From Phycisphaerae bacterium (GTDB lineage Bacteria > Planctomycetota > Phycisphaerae > Phycisphaerales > Phycisphaeraceae), in NCBI GenBank assembly GCA_030425705.1, contig JAUHZU010000002.1, positions 124,001-188,000 on the forward strand: a stretch of DNA of 64,000 nt, read 5' to 3'. Shown piece after piece: positions 16,114 to 24,640 of the stretch (its first letter is position 1; each line of letters begins with the position of its first letter). A model generated the notes under the pieces. It did no database searches and had not been told where the DNA came from. It was given only the letters and a program-made list of their open reading frames with translations. The position numbers and the translations under genes were made by a program.

Positions 16114-17316
16114 TCACGCCGCGTCCAGACGCTTTACCTCCACCACCTCGATCACCCGTGCATCAACCTCATGCCCCGACCCGACCCCGAGACATCGGCC
16201 GACCGCATACTTCCCCCGCGCCTCGAGCCGCAGCCCCCGCCCGGCCGCGCCCGACTCCCCCGCCGGCAGCCCGGCGCCCGGCCCCGCGACCGCGTCCAGC
16301 CAGCGGTCCCGCAGCTCCCGCGCCATCGCCACCAGCTCCGGGTCGTTCTTCTTGGACACCTCCGCCTCCGCCCGCTTGCGTGCCGCCTTCGCGGCTCGCT
16401 GCGCCTCGCGGTCCGCGCCCGACGCCGACGCCGGCGCACCAAAACGCAAACCCCCCGCGCCCACCGACGACGCACGCGCCGCCTCCGCCGCCTGCTCCGC
16501 ACGCTTCGCGGCGCGGCGGCGCTGCTGCTCCTGCTTCGCGGCCTGCTCCGCCTCCTGGCCTCCCCCCTCGACCGATAGACGCTTCACCGCCCGCTCCCGC
16601 TCCGCCGCCGCCGCGTCCGACGCACGCACCGGCTTCTGCCAGAAGATGTGGATCCGCGGGCCCCTACGCCTCACCCCGTCCGCACCGACCCAGCTCTTCT
16701 TCCGACTCCCCGTCCGGAACGCGATCGGCACAAACCCCATCGCCTCCCAGAACCGGTTCGCCTCCAGGTCCTGCGCGCACCAGCAACAGAACAGCTTCAC
16801 CCCATACGCGCTCCGCTCCAACATCGCCCGGAGCAGCGCCGCCCCCACCAGCCCCCGCCGCCGACCGGGCACCACGTTCATCTGATAGATCACCCCCGTG
16901 TCCTCCCGCTTGAAGTACTTGTCCACGCCGATGCAGTAGCCCACGGGGGTAGGGTCTAGGGTCTGAGGTCTAGGGTCTAGGGCGGAATCGTTGATCTGTC
17001 CTGGGGTCGTTTCTTGACTAGACCCTAGACCCCAGACCTTAGACCCTTTCATCGCCTCCGCCACCAACACATGCCCCTGCTCGATATGCCCCGCCAGCTG
17101 CGCGTGCGGCATGAAGCCCACCGCCTTGTTGTTCGCCTTCTGCAGCGCATCGATAAACCCGGTGTCCCCCGGCACCGCCTCCCGGATCGACACCGCACCC
17201 CCGGCCAGGTGCTCCGGCGCCGGCACCGGCAGCAACGCGTCCGGCGGCACAGGCATCTGGCCTGTGGCATCCCCAACGACCCCGCCCCGAACCACAACAC
17301 GTTCAACACCCGACAT
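16114..17316 (-). CDS. GNAT-fold protein with in-frame palindromic insert and charged coiled-coil tail
   Basis: A 400-residue protein. Residues about 40-220 look like a GNAT acetyltransferase: IREAVPGDTGFIDALQKAN, then PVGYCIGVDKYF, the acetyl-CoA-binding strand/loop QMNVVPGRRRGLVGAALLRA, and FWEAMGFVPIAFRTGSRKKS. The remainder (about 245-350) is rich in Ala, Arg, Glu and Lys and likely coiled coil. About 34 residues between VAEAM and PVGYC are encoded by a palindromic DNA insert that keeps the frame. ATG 17316 has a strong GGGAGG ahead. The substrate is unknown; a phage-derived origin is possible. Confidence 0.6.
   Translation of the reverse strand: MSGVERVVVRGGVVGDATGQMPVPPDALLPVPAPEHLAGGAVSIREAVPGDTGFIDALQKANNKAVGFMPHAQLAGHIEQGHVLVAEAMKGSKVWGLGSSQETTPGQINDSALDPRPQTLDPTPVGYCIGVDKYFKREDTGVIYQMNVVPGRRRGLVGAALLRAMLERSAYGVKLFCCWCAQDLEANRFWEAMGFVPIAFRTGSRKKSWVGADGVRRRGPRIHIFWQKPVRASDAAAAERERAVKRLSVEGGGQEAEQAAKQEQQRRRAAKRAEQAAEAARASSVGAGGLRFGAPASASGADREAQRAAKAARKRAEAEVSKKNDPELVAMARELRDRWLDAVAGPGAGLPAGESGAAGRGLRLEARGKYAVGRCLGVGSGHEVDARVIEVVEVKRLDAA
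16952..17046. repeat. Palindromic element inserted in-frame in the GNAT gene
   Basis: A 29-base left arm (16952-16980) built from TCTAGGG-type repeats is matched at 27 of 29 positions by the inverted right arm (17018-17046), with 37 bases between. It interrupts the GNAT fold at a surface-loop position without a stop codon. Its low-complexity TCTAGGG/CCCTAGA composition differs from the flanking codons. Confidence 0.8.
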
Positions 17317-17365
17317 GACCAACCTCCCGGTGAGAGACACCGTCAACAGAAACACGGACCACAAG

Positions 17366-17398
17366 AAAACGCGGGGGAAGCGCTTCCCCTCCCCCGCG
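17366..17398 (-). terminator. Intrinsic terminator after the 230-residue unknown gene
   Basis: On the minus strand CGCGGGGGA pairs perfectly with TCCCCCGCG around an 11-base loop and is followed directly by TTTT. It lies about 70 bases beyond the stop at 17466 and before the GNAT gene start, so it separates the two transcripts. Confidence 0.75.
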
Positions 17399-17465
17399 CG
17401 AAAGGCCTTGGCACCACCACGGGCACATCACGTCCCGCCCGCGGCCGCGCCACACGCCACGGGGG

Positions 17466-18158
17466 TTACGCCGCCTTCTTCGACAGCCCGTCGCCGCTGA
17501 TCAGCCGGCTCACCGGCATCGCCGCCGGGCCGGTCTGCAGCTTCCGGTTCACCCAGGCCGCCGTCAGCCACACCTTCGTCCCCGGCGCAAGCGTGCTCGG
17601 GAAGATGACCTTCGTGGTCGTCCGGCTGGCCGTGCCCTCAAACTTCCAGGCGTCCACATCCACCGGCGCAACATCCCCGACGTATGTAAACACCAGCGCC
17701 CCGGTCACGCCCTCCGGCTTGCCGCGGCTCGTCGCGCTGTCGTCGTGCAGCCGGATGTTCAGCGTCCACCCCTCCACCGACAGCACATCGATCGTCGGCG
17801 ATTCACTCGGCGGCGGGACCGGCGTCGGCGTGGTGTCGCGGATCGTCAGGCCCATGTCGTACCGCTGCTCGTCCGTCACGCCCGGGTGGTTCGTCACGAT
17901 CATCGCCAGCCTGCGCGACTCGGCGACCAGCGCCTTCTTCGCGTTGTTCTTCGCCAACACCGTCGCCCCGCCCCGCGTCTCGGGGTTGATCGACGCCGCC
18001 AGCTTCGTGGCGTAGTCCCCGCTCAGCGACGCGTACGCCATCGTCTGGTCGAGGGTGAGGCCCAGCGCCGTCGGGTCGCCGCCCGCCGAGATCTGGTCCG
18101 AGAAGTTTTTGGCCCAATCCCGCAAAGGACCGTCCGCCAGGGGCAAATAAGAAGCCAT
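17466..18158 (-). CDS. Conserved-looking protein of unknown function
   Basis: A 230-residue protein that I cannot assign. Its N-terminal half (about residues 1-110) is helical with Ala, Asp and Lys, ending in ESRRLAMIVTNHPGVTDEQR. A proline-rich linker (TPTPVPPPSESPT) then joins a beta-rich C-terminal half resembling a fibronectin-type or phage tail-like sandwich (VTGALVFTYVGDV, GTKVWLTAAWVNRKLQ). There is no signal peptide. GGGAGG lies just ahead of ATG 18158. It has its own terminator downstream. Confidence 0.6.
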   Translation of the reverse strand: MASYLPLADGPLRDWAKNFSDQISAGGDPTALGLTLDQTMAYASLSGDYATKLAASINPETRGGATVLAKNNAKKALVAESRRLAMIVTNHPGVTDEQRYDMGLTIRDTTPTPVPPPSESPTIDVLSVEGWTLNIRLHDDSATSRGKPEGVTGALVFTYVGDVAPVDVDAWKFEGTASRTTTKVIFPSTLAPGTKVWLTAAWVNRKLQTGPAAMPVSRLISGDGLSKKAA

Positions 18159-18491
18159 CACAGCCTCCCTTCTAAAAGGTTGACGCAGCGGCCCACTGGT
18201 TCCCCGGCCCGTAGAATCCCCGACGCGATCCGCGCATGCCTGCCTGAGTCTGTGGTGAATCCCTGCGGAAGCGAAGCCCGAAATCCCAGAACCGGAAGAA
18301 CCGACGGGGCCCCCCCGTCATGTTCCCGCAAGCCCCCGGCGACACGTCGCCGCCCGTCGGGCCTTGCGTGTTAGAGACCATCGGCCCGCACATCCCGCAA
18401 CTTCAGCACCACCCCTAAAAAAGTTCGCCCACCCCCTACACACGCCCTAACCGGCGGCACCGGATAGGATCAACGCCGAGCACAAACCCCG
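18159..18491. other. Intergenic region, 333 bases
   Basis: This lies between two divergent genes and should hold the promoters of both. A minus-strand frame crosses it but has poor codon character and no family resemblance. I see no convincing -35/-10 pair, RNA gene or repeat. Confidence 0.4.
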
Positions 18492-19058
18492 ATGGTCTGC
18501 ATTCGCGCCAAAACCTGGATCTTCTGGGCACAGGCCATCGTCTTCGGCGGCTTCGGCCTGTTCTGCCTGATCCTCGGCCCGCTGTTCCTCACCGGCATCC
18601 TCACCCCCGCGCACGGCGGCTCGGGCCAACCCGCCGGCGTCGCGCTATCCATCTTCGCCTGCGCTTTCCTGGCCGTCTTCGCCTTGGCTATCTTCAACAT
18701 TCTGGCCTGCCGCCAACCGCTGATCGTCTGCGACCACGAGACGGCCCGGTTCGGCCTGGTCGGCGCCTCCGCACTCAACGGCGTGCCGATGGTCCCCGGC
18801 TTTGTCCGTGTCGGCTGGCTGATCCTCAGCGGCCAGGGCTTCCGCAAACAGGTCATCACCGTGCCGCACGACGCCATCCTCGGGGTGGATGTCCAGGGCC
18901 TGCCCATGCAAAAATCCCTGACAATCCGCTTCGCCGACGGGTTCGCCCCGGACGGGCGTGCAGCCCTCCGTGAGATTCGTTACTCGGACGCCGCATTCGT
19001 CGAGCCGATCGACGCCGTCGCCGAACAGCTCCGCGCCTACCTGCTGCAACACGCCTAG
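18492..19058 (+). CDS. Small membrane protein of unknown function
   Basis: A 188-residue protein with two membrane segments near the N-terminus (about residues 10-35 and 50-75), followed by a soluble beta-rich domain that recalls a PH-like membrane-protein domain (VPHDAILGVDVQG, KSLTIRFADG). I do not recognise a named family. It is convergent with the DNA glycosylase gene and leaves only five bases between the two stop codons. Confidence 0.6.
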   Translation: MVCIRAKTWIFWAQAIVFGGFGLFCLILGPLFLTGILTPAHGGSGQPAGVALSIFACAFLAVFALAIFNILACRQPLIVCDHETARFGLVGASALNGVPMVPGFVRVGWLILSGQGFRKQVITVPHDAILGVDVQGLPMQKSLTIRFADGFAPDGRAALREIRYSDAAFVEPIDAVAEQLRAYLLQHA

Positions 19059-19063
19059 CCCCT

Positions 19064-19561
19064 TCAATCCCCCCGGCTCAGCCGCGCGACCTCGTGCCAG
19101 TACGACACATCCCAATACCCGTTGGCCGCGCCGCTTGTCGACGGCGCGACGAACACACGCGTCGCCCCGACCGTCGAGTCCAGCAGACCGTACCCCACCG
19201 TCCGTGCCCCCAGCCAGCGCTTGGCCGCGAGCTTCCCGTTGAAGCACAGCACGCGCGGCTGCACACGCTCGATCTTCGCCCGAAGCCCCGCCACATCAAA
19301 ATCACCGGCCGACAACCCCGCATCGCTCCCCGAGGCAAACTTCCCCAGGTCCGTCAGCCCCACGCCGTACGCCGGCAGCAAAGCGAACTCCTCGGGCCGC
19401 AAAACCCGCGGCGTCAGGCCGACGTCATGCAGCGTGCGATAAAACCGGTTGCCCGGCCCGGCGTAGTACGCCCCCCGAGCCGCCGACACCGCACCCGCCG
19501 CCGTCCCACAAAACACGACGCCCAGCCCCGCCCCCAACACATCCGGCAGCACCTCACCCAT
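19064..19561 (-). CDS. mug: Mismatch-specific uracil/thymine DNA glycosylase (MUG family)
   Basis: A 165-residue single-domain protein of the uracil-DNA glycosylase superfamily that would excise U or T from mismatches with G. The first active-site motif appears as VVFCGTAAG near residue 17, followed by YYAGPGNRFYRTLHDVGLTP, and the second as VAPSTSGAAN near residue 140. The CGTAAG form of motif 1 differs from the CGINPG of E. coli Mug but is a known type in this superfamily. It stands alone on the minus strand. Confidence 0.85.
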   Translation of the reverse strand: MGEVLPDVLGAGLGVVFCGTAAGAVSAARGAYYAGPGNRFYRTLHDVGLTPRVLRPEEFALLPAYGVGLTDLGKFASGSDAGLSAGDFDVAGLRAKIERVQPRVLCFNGKLAAKRWLGARTVGYGLLDSTVGATRVFVAPSTSGAANGYWDVSYWHEVARLSRGD

Positions 19562-19638
19562 CCCCCCATCCTACCCCCACACCCCCACCAACCCCCGATA
19601 ACCACCCCCAACCCCGTCCAAACCCAGCTTATCCCTAC

Positions 19639-19972
19639 CCTGCGCAAGCGCAGCGCCGCCCTGCGCCCGCGCAGCACCGCCGTGCGCCCGCGCAGCGCCG
19701 CCCTGCGCCCGCGCAACGCCGTCCTGCGCCCGCGCAGCGCCGCCCTGCGCTCGCGCAGCGCCGCTCTGCGCTCGCGCAGCGCCGCCCTGCGCTCGCGCAG
19801 CGCCGCCCTGCGCTCGCGCAGCGCCGTCCTGCGCTCGCGCAGCGCCGTCCTGCGCCCGCGCAGCGCCATCCTGCGCTCGCGCAGCGCCGCCGTGCGCTCG
19901 CGCCGCGCCGCCCTGCGCCCGCGCAGCGCCACCCTGCGCTCACGCACATCTCTGCTGCGCCCGCGCCATGCG
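19639..19972. repeat. 21-base tandem repeat array, about 16 copies
   Basis: The unit is CCTGCGCTCGCGCAGCGCCGC with point variants (CTC/CCC, CGC/CGT, AGC/AAC). It repeats without interruption about 15 times, followed by a degenerate copy. Each unit contains the inverted pair TGCGC...GCGCA, so every copy can form a small hairpin. Because 21 is a multiple of three, several frames stay open across it and encode heptad-like RSAALRS or LRERRAA strings, but no frame has a credible start or flanking domain. Confidence 0.85.
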
Positions 19973-20179
19973 TCCCCCTCCCCGCCGAGGACCACGCTTC
20001 CGCCCTTGGATGGAACAAGACCGCCGACCCACACCGCAAGCACACGGTGGATCGACGCGTCAGCAAGTTGTTCGGGAACGAATAGGCCCGGTGTCCACAC
20101 GTGAACGCAACGTTACGGGGTGTGAATCAGTATCCACGAGACAGATATGCGGCTTTCCCCGATACAAGTGACCTATCGT
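19973..20179. other. Composition boundary before the SIR2-HerA island
   Basis: Here the sequence changes from very GC-rich repeats to more balanced DNA. It contains no gene I can support and no clear terminator for herA, whose stop lies at 20180. It may mark the left edge of a horizontally acquired segment, but I see no direct repeats or integrase. Confidence 0.35.
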
Positions 20180-21958
20180 TTATCTGGCTTGTTTACGGAG
20201 TGTCTCCACGGCAGTACGGATTGCCTGCTCGGAAGAGCTAAGGTTACCCCAATCTTGCCAGAAGTTTCTAGTTTGGCTAAGGGGCTCAATGGATGGGAGG
20301 GAGAGTTTGACTCGGGTTGGTAGCAGGACTGCATCGCCTAACAGAAGAGCTTCTCCGGTGTCGAGCATTGGCAATCCGTCCAGTACCCCGGCCATTGAAT
20401 CGGGCATCAATCTACGTACAACGTTCTGATCTTGGTCATTGGTCAAGCGGAGAATCACAAAGTTATTGCACTGACTGAGGATTGTTCGACTAACGTCTGA
20501 TGGTCGTTGACTAACAACCAAGAGCGAGACACCATATTTTCTACCTTCCTTGGCGATTCGCTCAAATGTTGCCAATGCCTGCTTCTCTACGGTGGACGAA
20601 TCTTGACGTACAGGCAAATATAGATGAGCCTCATCACAGACAAAGACAAAGGGTGTTCGTTCCTCGGGTTTCATCCAGAATTGGATGTCGTACAGGAGCC
20701 GAGCCAGAACGCCCGTCACCACTGGGAGAACATCCGACGGTACCTCAGAGAAATCAATGATCTTGATACCGTGTCGATTCTTTTGGCAATCTAGAAGCGC
20801 GGCAACTTGCCCAGCAAGCCAGTCATAGTCCTGTGCTTTGGACGGGGGCATAAACATGAAGCCGTACCGCCGATCTTCGAGTTTAGACTCAAGGCGGGCA
20901 ATGAAACGAGTAAGTTTACCTTCCCAATCTCCTTTGACCGGCTGCCCTTTCGCACCGGTTCCCTTAGCGGTGTCATCGTGTTTCAACTTATCTAAGAGTT
21001 TTTTTATTGGGTAGGGGATTGGGGAATCAACAGTGAAAGTCTTTTCAACCTCCGATTTCGATTCCTTAGTTAGCGTATCTTTCTTCAATTGACGAACGTG
21101 GCGGGTAAAACGCGATGCTTGATTGGGTGCATTCTGGTCGCTACGATCTAAGATCATAGATAACATCTCGTCGCGGTTGAGTAACCAGTATGGTAAAAAT
21201 AGAGCATTTTCTGGTGGCGAATCGAGGTCACCTGGGCCAGCGATGCGATACTGAGTGGCAATCGGTGCTAGATCGGATCGGTTGAGTTTTCCCTTGGGAT
21301 CGGCGAGCGATGCATACTCACCGTGCATGTCGAACACGATAAGGTTAGCGTGCTCGCGCGAGTGCGATTTTTCTAGAATTGTGGATACACACCAACTCTT
21401 ACCAGAACCCGTGCTACCGAGGATGGACGCGTGACGCTGGAAGAACCGGTCGCCGTTGACGATAGCCACTGCATCGGGATCGAGTACAAACCGACCGATC
21501 TCGAGTCGTTCGTTCTCGGCGATCCCTTCGCCAAGTAGGCCCATAAATGCTTGGAGGTTCGGTCCTTCAATCAGGAAGCACTCGCGATCGATCTGCGGAA
21601 ACGAGTCGGCACCACGCTTAAAACGGTTGCGTTGCTTACCCTCGACGGTGCGGTAAGTGCCTAGCAGGACAACTCGGATTGCGTCATCTGGAACGACTTC
21701 TGACTCAAGTTCGGTTGGCGAAAGAGGATCGAGTGTAGCCAGTTGCTCACGTAGCTGGCGAGTAACCCGTTCGGTCATCCCGATGAGATACTCCTGCGCA
21801 GTCGTTCCTTGGATCGCAACCAAGCTCCCGACGGCCGCTCGGGGCAGCAACTCGGCATTGTCAACCGCGACCAGTACGCGACTAGTGTCTACAGAAACCA
21901 CTTGGCCTAGTTTTTGCGCATCACTGAAAGTGATAGCTATGTTGTTCTGCTTGTTCAT
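20180..21958 (-). CDS. HerA-type ATPase of a SIR2-HerA defence pair
   Basis: A 592-residue HerA/FtsK-like hexameric ATPase. An N-terminal beta-barrel (about residues 1-170) precedes a RecA-like core with Walker A GSTGSGKSW near 194 and the following LIVFDMHGEYASL, Walker B FVFVCDEAHLYLP near 440, and the arginine-finger region VSLLVVSQRPSDVSRTILSQ near 480. HerA ATPases pair with nucleases (NurA) or, as here, with SIR2 proteins. Its ATG overlaps the SIR2 stop by four bases. Codon use is clearly less GC-rich than that of its neighbours, suggesting transfer. Confidence 0.9.
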   Translation of the reverse strand: MNKQNNIAITFSDAQKLGQVVSVDTSRVLVAVDNAELLPRAAVGSLVAIQGTTAQEYLIGMTERVTRQLREQLATLDPLSPTELESEVVPDDAIRVVLLGTYRTVEGKQRNRFKRGADSFPQIDRECFLIEGPNLQAFMGLLGEGIAENERLEIGRFVLDPDAVAIVNGDRFFQRHASILGSTGSGKSWCVSTILEKSHSREHANLIVFDMHGEYASLADPKGKLNRSDLAPIATQYRIAGPGDLDSPPENALFLPYWLLNRDEMLSMILDRSDQNAPNQASRFTRHVRQLKKDTLTKESKSEVEKTFTVDSPIPYPIKKLLDKLKHDDTAKGTGAKGQPVKGDWEGKLTRFIARLESKLEDRRYGFMFMPPSKAQDYDWLAGQVAALLDCQKNRHGIKIIDFSEVPSDVLPVVTGVLARLLYDIQFWMKPEERTPFVFVCDEAHLYLPVRQDSSTVEKQALATFERIAKEGRKYGVSLLVVSQRPSDVSRTILSQCNNFVILRLTNDQDQNVVRRLMPDSMAGVLDGLPMLDTGEALLLGDAVLLPTRVKLSLPSIEPLSQTRNFWQDWGNLSSSEQAIRTAVETLRKQAR

Positions 21959-22983
21959 AAAATTTCCTTGACAAGTTCGCCCAAGTCCCAGATATCAGGA
22001 GCTGTAGGTTCTTCATCCGCGTTATGCTGAGAGTGGATGTGGATACCAGGCTTGGTCGTATGCTTCGAGATACAAACACATTTTGGGGAATCATTGACCA
22101 AAGTGACGATGTTTCGGGTTACGCTGCGGTTGAGGATGAGCGTTGGTACGCCTTCTTTAATTCGTTTTACAAGATGGACTTGAAGGTGGTCATCATTGAA
22201 CCCATATCCGACGATGAGCAGGTTTGTACATCGATTGATTTGGTCATTTGCAAGGTCCCGGTGTTTATCAAATGGGGCGTTATAACCCTGCTTATATTTG
22301 TTTAGGCCCGGCGTGATGACCATCCGCGATCCGTCCAAGTCGTAGCTGCATCGTCGGGGGCCCGATGGCGACGAATACCAGTCAAAACTTCCGTGCGGCT
22401 TGAGTACGACTGCTCTCGGGAAATGATCAAGCACAGAGAGTTTGGCTCTCTTCTTCACTCCACGACACGAACCAAACAAGCTGCGAGTGTGATCAAACGC
22501 TCCCGCATAGTGGCCTACTGCTGTAGTATCCACATGAAGCCCCGCGAGTTCACATGCTACCTCGACCAGACGGTCGTAGTTCGTCGTGATGATCGGCAGA
22601 CCTGCGGGATGTTTTATAATCTTCTCAAGAAGCCGATGTAGTCGCAGGACACGATTGCCAGAAATTGCGTCGGCGATCACGCTTCGCTCTTCTGGCATCA
22701 GGCATTCACAAGTCTGCTCGACAATCCATGTTTCGAGGGATTCCGATGGTGGGTGTTTAAGTAGTGCAGCTTCAAGACCAGTCTTCTTCGCGAGTTCGGC
22801 GTCTATTTTTGCCCATTCGGCTGCATGAGCACCAGTTAGGGCACTTGATGCGGTGTGGAGATGATTCGCCAGAGCAACCATTCCCGGAATCCCTTCGGCT
22901 GCGGAGAGACCTGAACCCACCACGAGGACTAGACCATCGGTTAGGTGATTTTGTATAAATGTCGTGACGTCTGTGTAGTTCAT
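21955..22983 (-). CDS. SIR2-family protein (likely NADase) of a SIR2-HerA defence pair
   Basis: A 342-residue SIR2-fold protein. NAD-binding marks are VVGSGLSAAEGIPGM near residue 20, ITTNYDRLVE near 130 with the catalytic-type Asn and Asp, and VLKPHGSFDW near 195, whose His is the expected catalytic residue. A C-terminal VGYGFNDDHL segment is common in defence SIR2 proteins. In known SIR2-HerA systems the complex depletes NAD+ or attacks DNA during phage infection. The start is ATG 22983, ten bases from the upstream DUF2130 stop. The gene shares the lower GC of herA. Confidence 0.88.
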   Translation of the reverse strand: MNYTDVTTFIQNHLTDGLVLVVGSGLSAAEGIPGMVALANHLHTASSALTGAHAAEWAKIDAELAKKTGLEAALLKHPPSESLETWIVEQTCECLMPEERSVIADAISGNRVLRLHRLLEKIIKHPAGLPIITTNYDRLVEVACELAGLHVDTTAVGHYAGAFDHTRSLFGSCRGVKKRAKLSVLDHFPRAVVLKPHGSFDWYSSPSGPRRCSYDLDGSRMVITPGLNKYKQGYNAPFDKHRDLANDQINRCTNLLIVGYGFNDDHLQVHLVKRIKEGVPTLILNRSVTRNIVTLVNDSPKCVCISKHTTKPGIHIHSQHNADEEPTAPDIWDLGELVKEIL

Positions 22984-22993
22984 CCCTGCTGTT

Positions 22994-24403
22994 TCAGTTT
23001 GCCTCCAACTGTCCCTGAGTATCTTCCTCGTCCATCTCAAGCAGCGATAACCCCTCAATCTCCTGCAACGACTGCCCGGCGATGCCTTGGAGTTCGCCGT
23101 ACATGCCGACGGTGGCTTCCATCACGCGGGCGATCTGGGTCTCGCGTTTGGCCCACTGGCGGGTGATGGCCTTCTTCTCTTTGGCCAGGTCGGTCTCCAG
23201 CTCGGTGAAGGCCTCGACGATGGCCTGCACCCGGAGGCGGAACTTGGGGCCGGTCAGGTAGTGGTAGACCATCTCGGTCTTGGTCTGCTGGCCCTCGCCG
23301 GCCTGCCGCGCGGCGGCGATCTCGATCAGGGACTGGCGCAGCGTCAGGGCGACGGGCAGCACGCAGCGCGGGTCGATGACCCACACGCCGTCGATCTGGT
23401 CGAAGCTCTCGCAGCCCTTGGGCAGCGCGACGCTGACGATCGCGGCGACCTCGGCCTTGGCCTGCCGCTGGTCCTCGCGGAGCTTGGGCAGCCAGGTGTC
23501 GGACCAGTTCTTGGTGCGCTTGGATTCCCAGAGGATCGTGCCTCCGGAAGCCCCGGTCGGTGTCATGACACGCTGGAGCACGTCCCCGCCGTGCTCGCCC
23601 TTGGGGACGGGCTCGATCGTGTCGTGGGGGAAGCGGGCGGCGAGGATCGATTCAAGCTGGAGCTCGAGGGCCTCGCCCTGGAGTTGCTGGGAGCCCTGCT
23701 CGGCCTTCTTCTTGAGTTCTTCGATCTTCTTCTGCATCGAATCGATCTGCGTCTGCTTCTCAAGCAGCTTGAGCGATGCTTCCTCCTCGGCTTCCTTCTT
23801 CGCCTGCTCGCGGGTCTTCTCGACACTGGCGGTGACGCGCTTCTCGATGGTCAGATCCATCTCGCGCCTGGCATCCGCCAGCTCGCGCTCCTTGCGGACC
23901 AGCTCGGCCTGGGCCTTCTGGGCCTCGGCGAGCTTCTTGTCGCGCTGTTTGAGGATGTCGCCGAGCTCGGCGAGGGCCTTGTCTTTTTGTTCGAGGTCGT
24001 CGCCGAGGGCGCGCTTGGCCTTCTTGGCCTCTTCGGCGGCGATGGCGGTGCGCTCCTGCTTGAGCTTCTCGGCGACGGTGGCCTCGACCGCTTCTTTTTC
24101 CTTTGCGAGCGCGGCCTCGCGGTCTTGGAGGGCTTTGTCTTTCTTCGCGGCGGCGGCGGCGAGCTTGTCGCGCTCGGCTTTGAGCTTTTCGGCGACGGTG
24201 GAGTCGATGGATTCCTGCGCGGCGGCGAGTGCTTGCTCGCGCTGCTGGACGGCCTTCTCACGCTTGGCGTAGTCGGCAGATTGTTTGGAGAGGCGCTGCT
24301 CGTAGTCCTTCTTCGTCGCTTCGATCAGCGGCGCGGCGAGTGACTCGTTGAGCTTGATCTCCGTGCCGCATTCGGGGCATTGGATCGTCGGGTCATTGGG
24401 CAT
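22994..24403 (-). CDS. DUF2130 protein: zinc-ribbon, coiled coil and nuclease-like domain
   Basis: A 469-residue protein. It starts with a zinc-ribbon fragment (IQCPECGTEI), continues with a very long charged coiled coil (about residues 30-240), and ends with the DUF2130 domain. There QGEALELQLESIL and ILWESKRTKNW resemble the Glu and E-x-K positions of a restriction-endonuclease-like fold; nuclease activity is inferred only. It reads directly into the SIR2 gene ten bases later and may form one transcript with SIR2-HerA. Its GC-rich codons match the host chromosome rather than the SIR2/HerA pair, so it may be an older resident gene behind which the pair inserted. Confidence 0.8.
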   Translation of the reverse strand: MPNDPTIQCPECGTEIKLNESLAAPLIEATKKDYEQRLSKQSADYAKREKAVQQREQALAAAQESIDSTVAEKLKAERDKLAAAAAKKDKALQDREAALAKEKEAVEATVAEKLKQERTAIAAEEAKKAKRALGDDLEQKDKALAELGDILKQRDKKLAEAQKAQAELVRKERELADARREMDLTIEKRVTASVEKTREQAKKEAEEEASLKLLEKQTQIDSMQKKIEELKKKAEQGSQQLQGEALELQLESILAARFPHDTIEPVPKGEHGGDVLQRVMTPTGASGGTILWESKRTKNWSDTWLPKLREDQRQAKAEVAAIVSVALPKGCESFDQIDGVWVIDPRCVLPVALTLRQSLIEIAAARQAGEGQQTKTEMVYHYLTGPKFRLRVQAIVEAFTELETDLAKEKKAITRQWAKRETQIARVMEATVGMYGELQGIAGQSLQEIEGLSLLEMDEEDTQGQLEAN

Positions 24404-24510
24404 GTGGGGTCCCCCGAGGGTGCGGGCCGGAAGGGTGTGAGCCGGGTACTGGTGTACGGCCGGCCGCCGGGCCTGTCAAGGGTTGGGGGCCGCGGGGCCG
24501 GGCGGGGCGC

Positions 24511-24547
24511 AAAAAACCGCCCCGCGCGTCGTGAGACGCAGCGGGGC
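24511..24547 (-). terminator. Second of two tandem terminators
   Basis: On the minus strand GCCCCGC-T-GCGTC pairs with GACGC-GCGGGGC around a four-base loop, with one bulged base, followed by GGTTTTTT. It backs up the terminator at 24608-24633 and keeps the small gene at 24641 from reading into DUF2130. Confidence 0.75.
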
Positions 24548-24607
24548 AGCTTCCGGGGGCGAAGTGGTCGTGCTTCATTGTAGCGTCCTGCGCGGCGGGC
24601 GGGGTGC

Positions 24608-24633
24608 AGAAAACACGCCGCGCCCGCGCGGCG
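24608..24633 (-). terminator. First of two tandem terminators
   Basis: CGCCGCG at one arm pairs perfectly with CGCGGCG around a four-base loop (24616-24633), followed on the minus strand by TGTTTTCTG. It begins seven bases after the stop of the gene ending at 24641. Confidence 0.7.
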
Positions 24634-24640
24634 GGGCGGG

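Noticed and set aside
18172-18393. Minus-strand frame of 73 codons
   Set aside because: Arg/Gly-rich, no ribosome-binding site, no family resemblance; it sits in the divergent promoter region.
19639-19972. CRISPR array
   Set aside because: The 21-base units are directly tandem with no unique spacers and no cas genes nearby.
19094-20104. Protein-coding gene covering the 21-base repeats (either strand)
   Set aside because: The frames encode only simple heptads, have no ribosome-binding site or flanking domain, and partly overlap the MUG gene.
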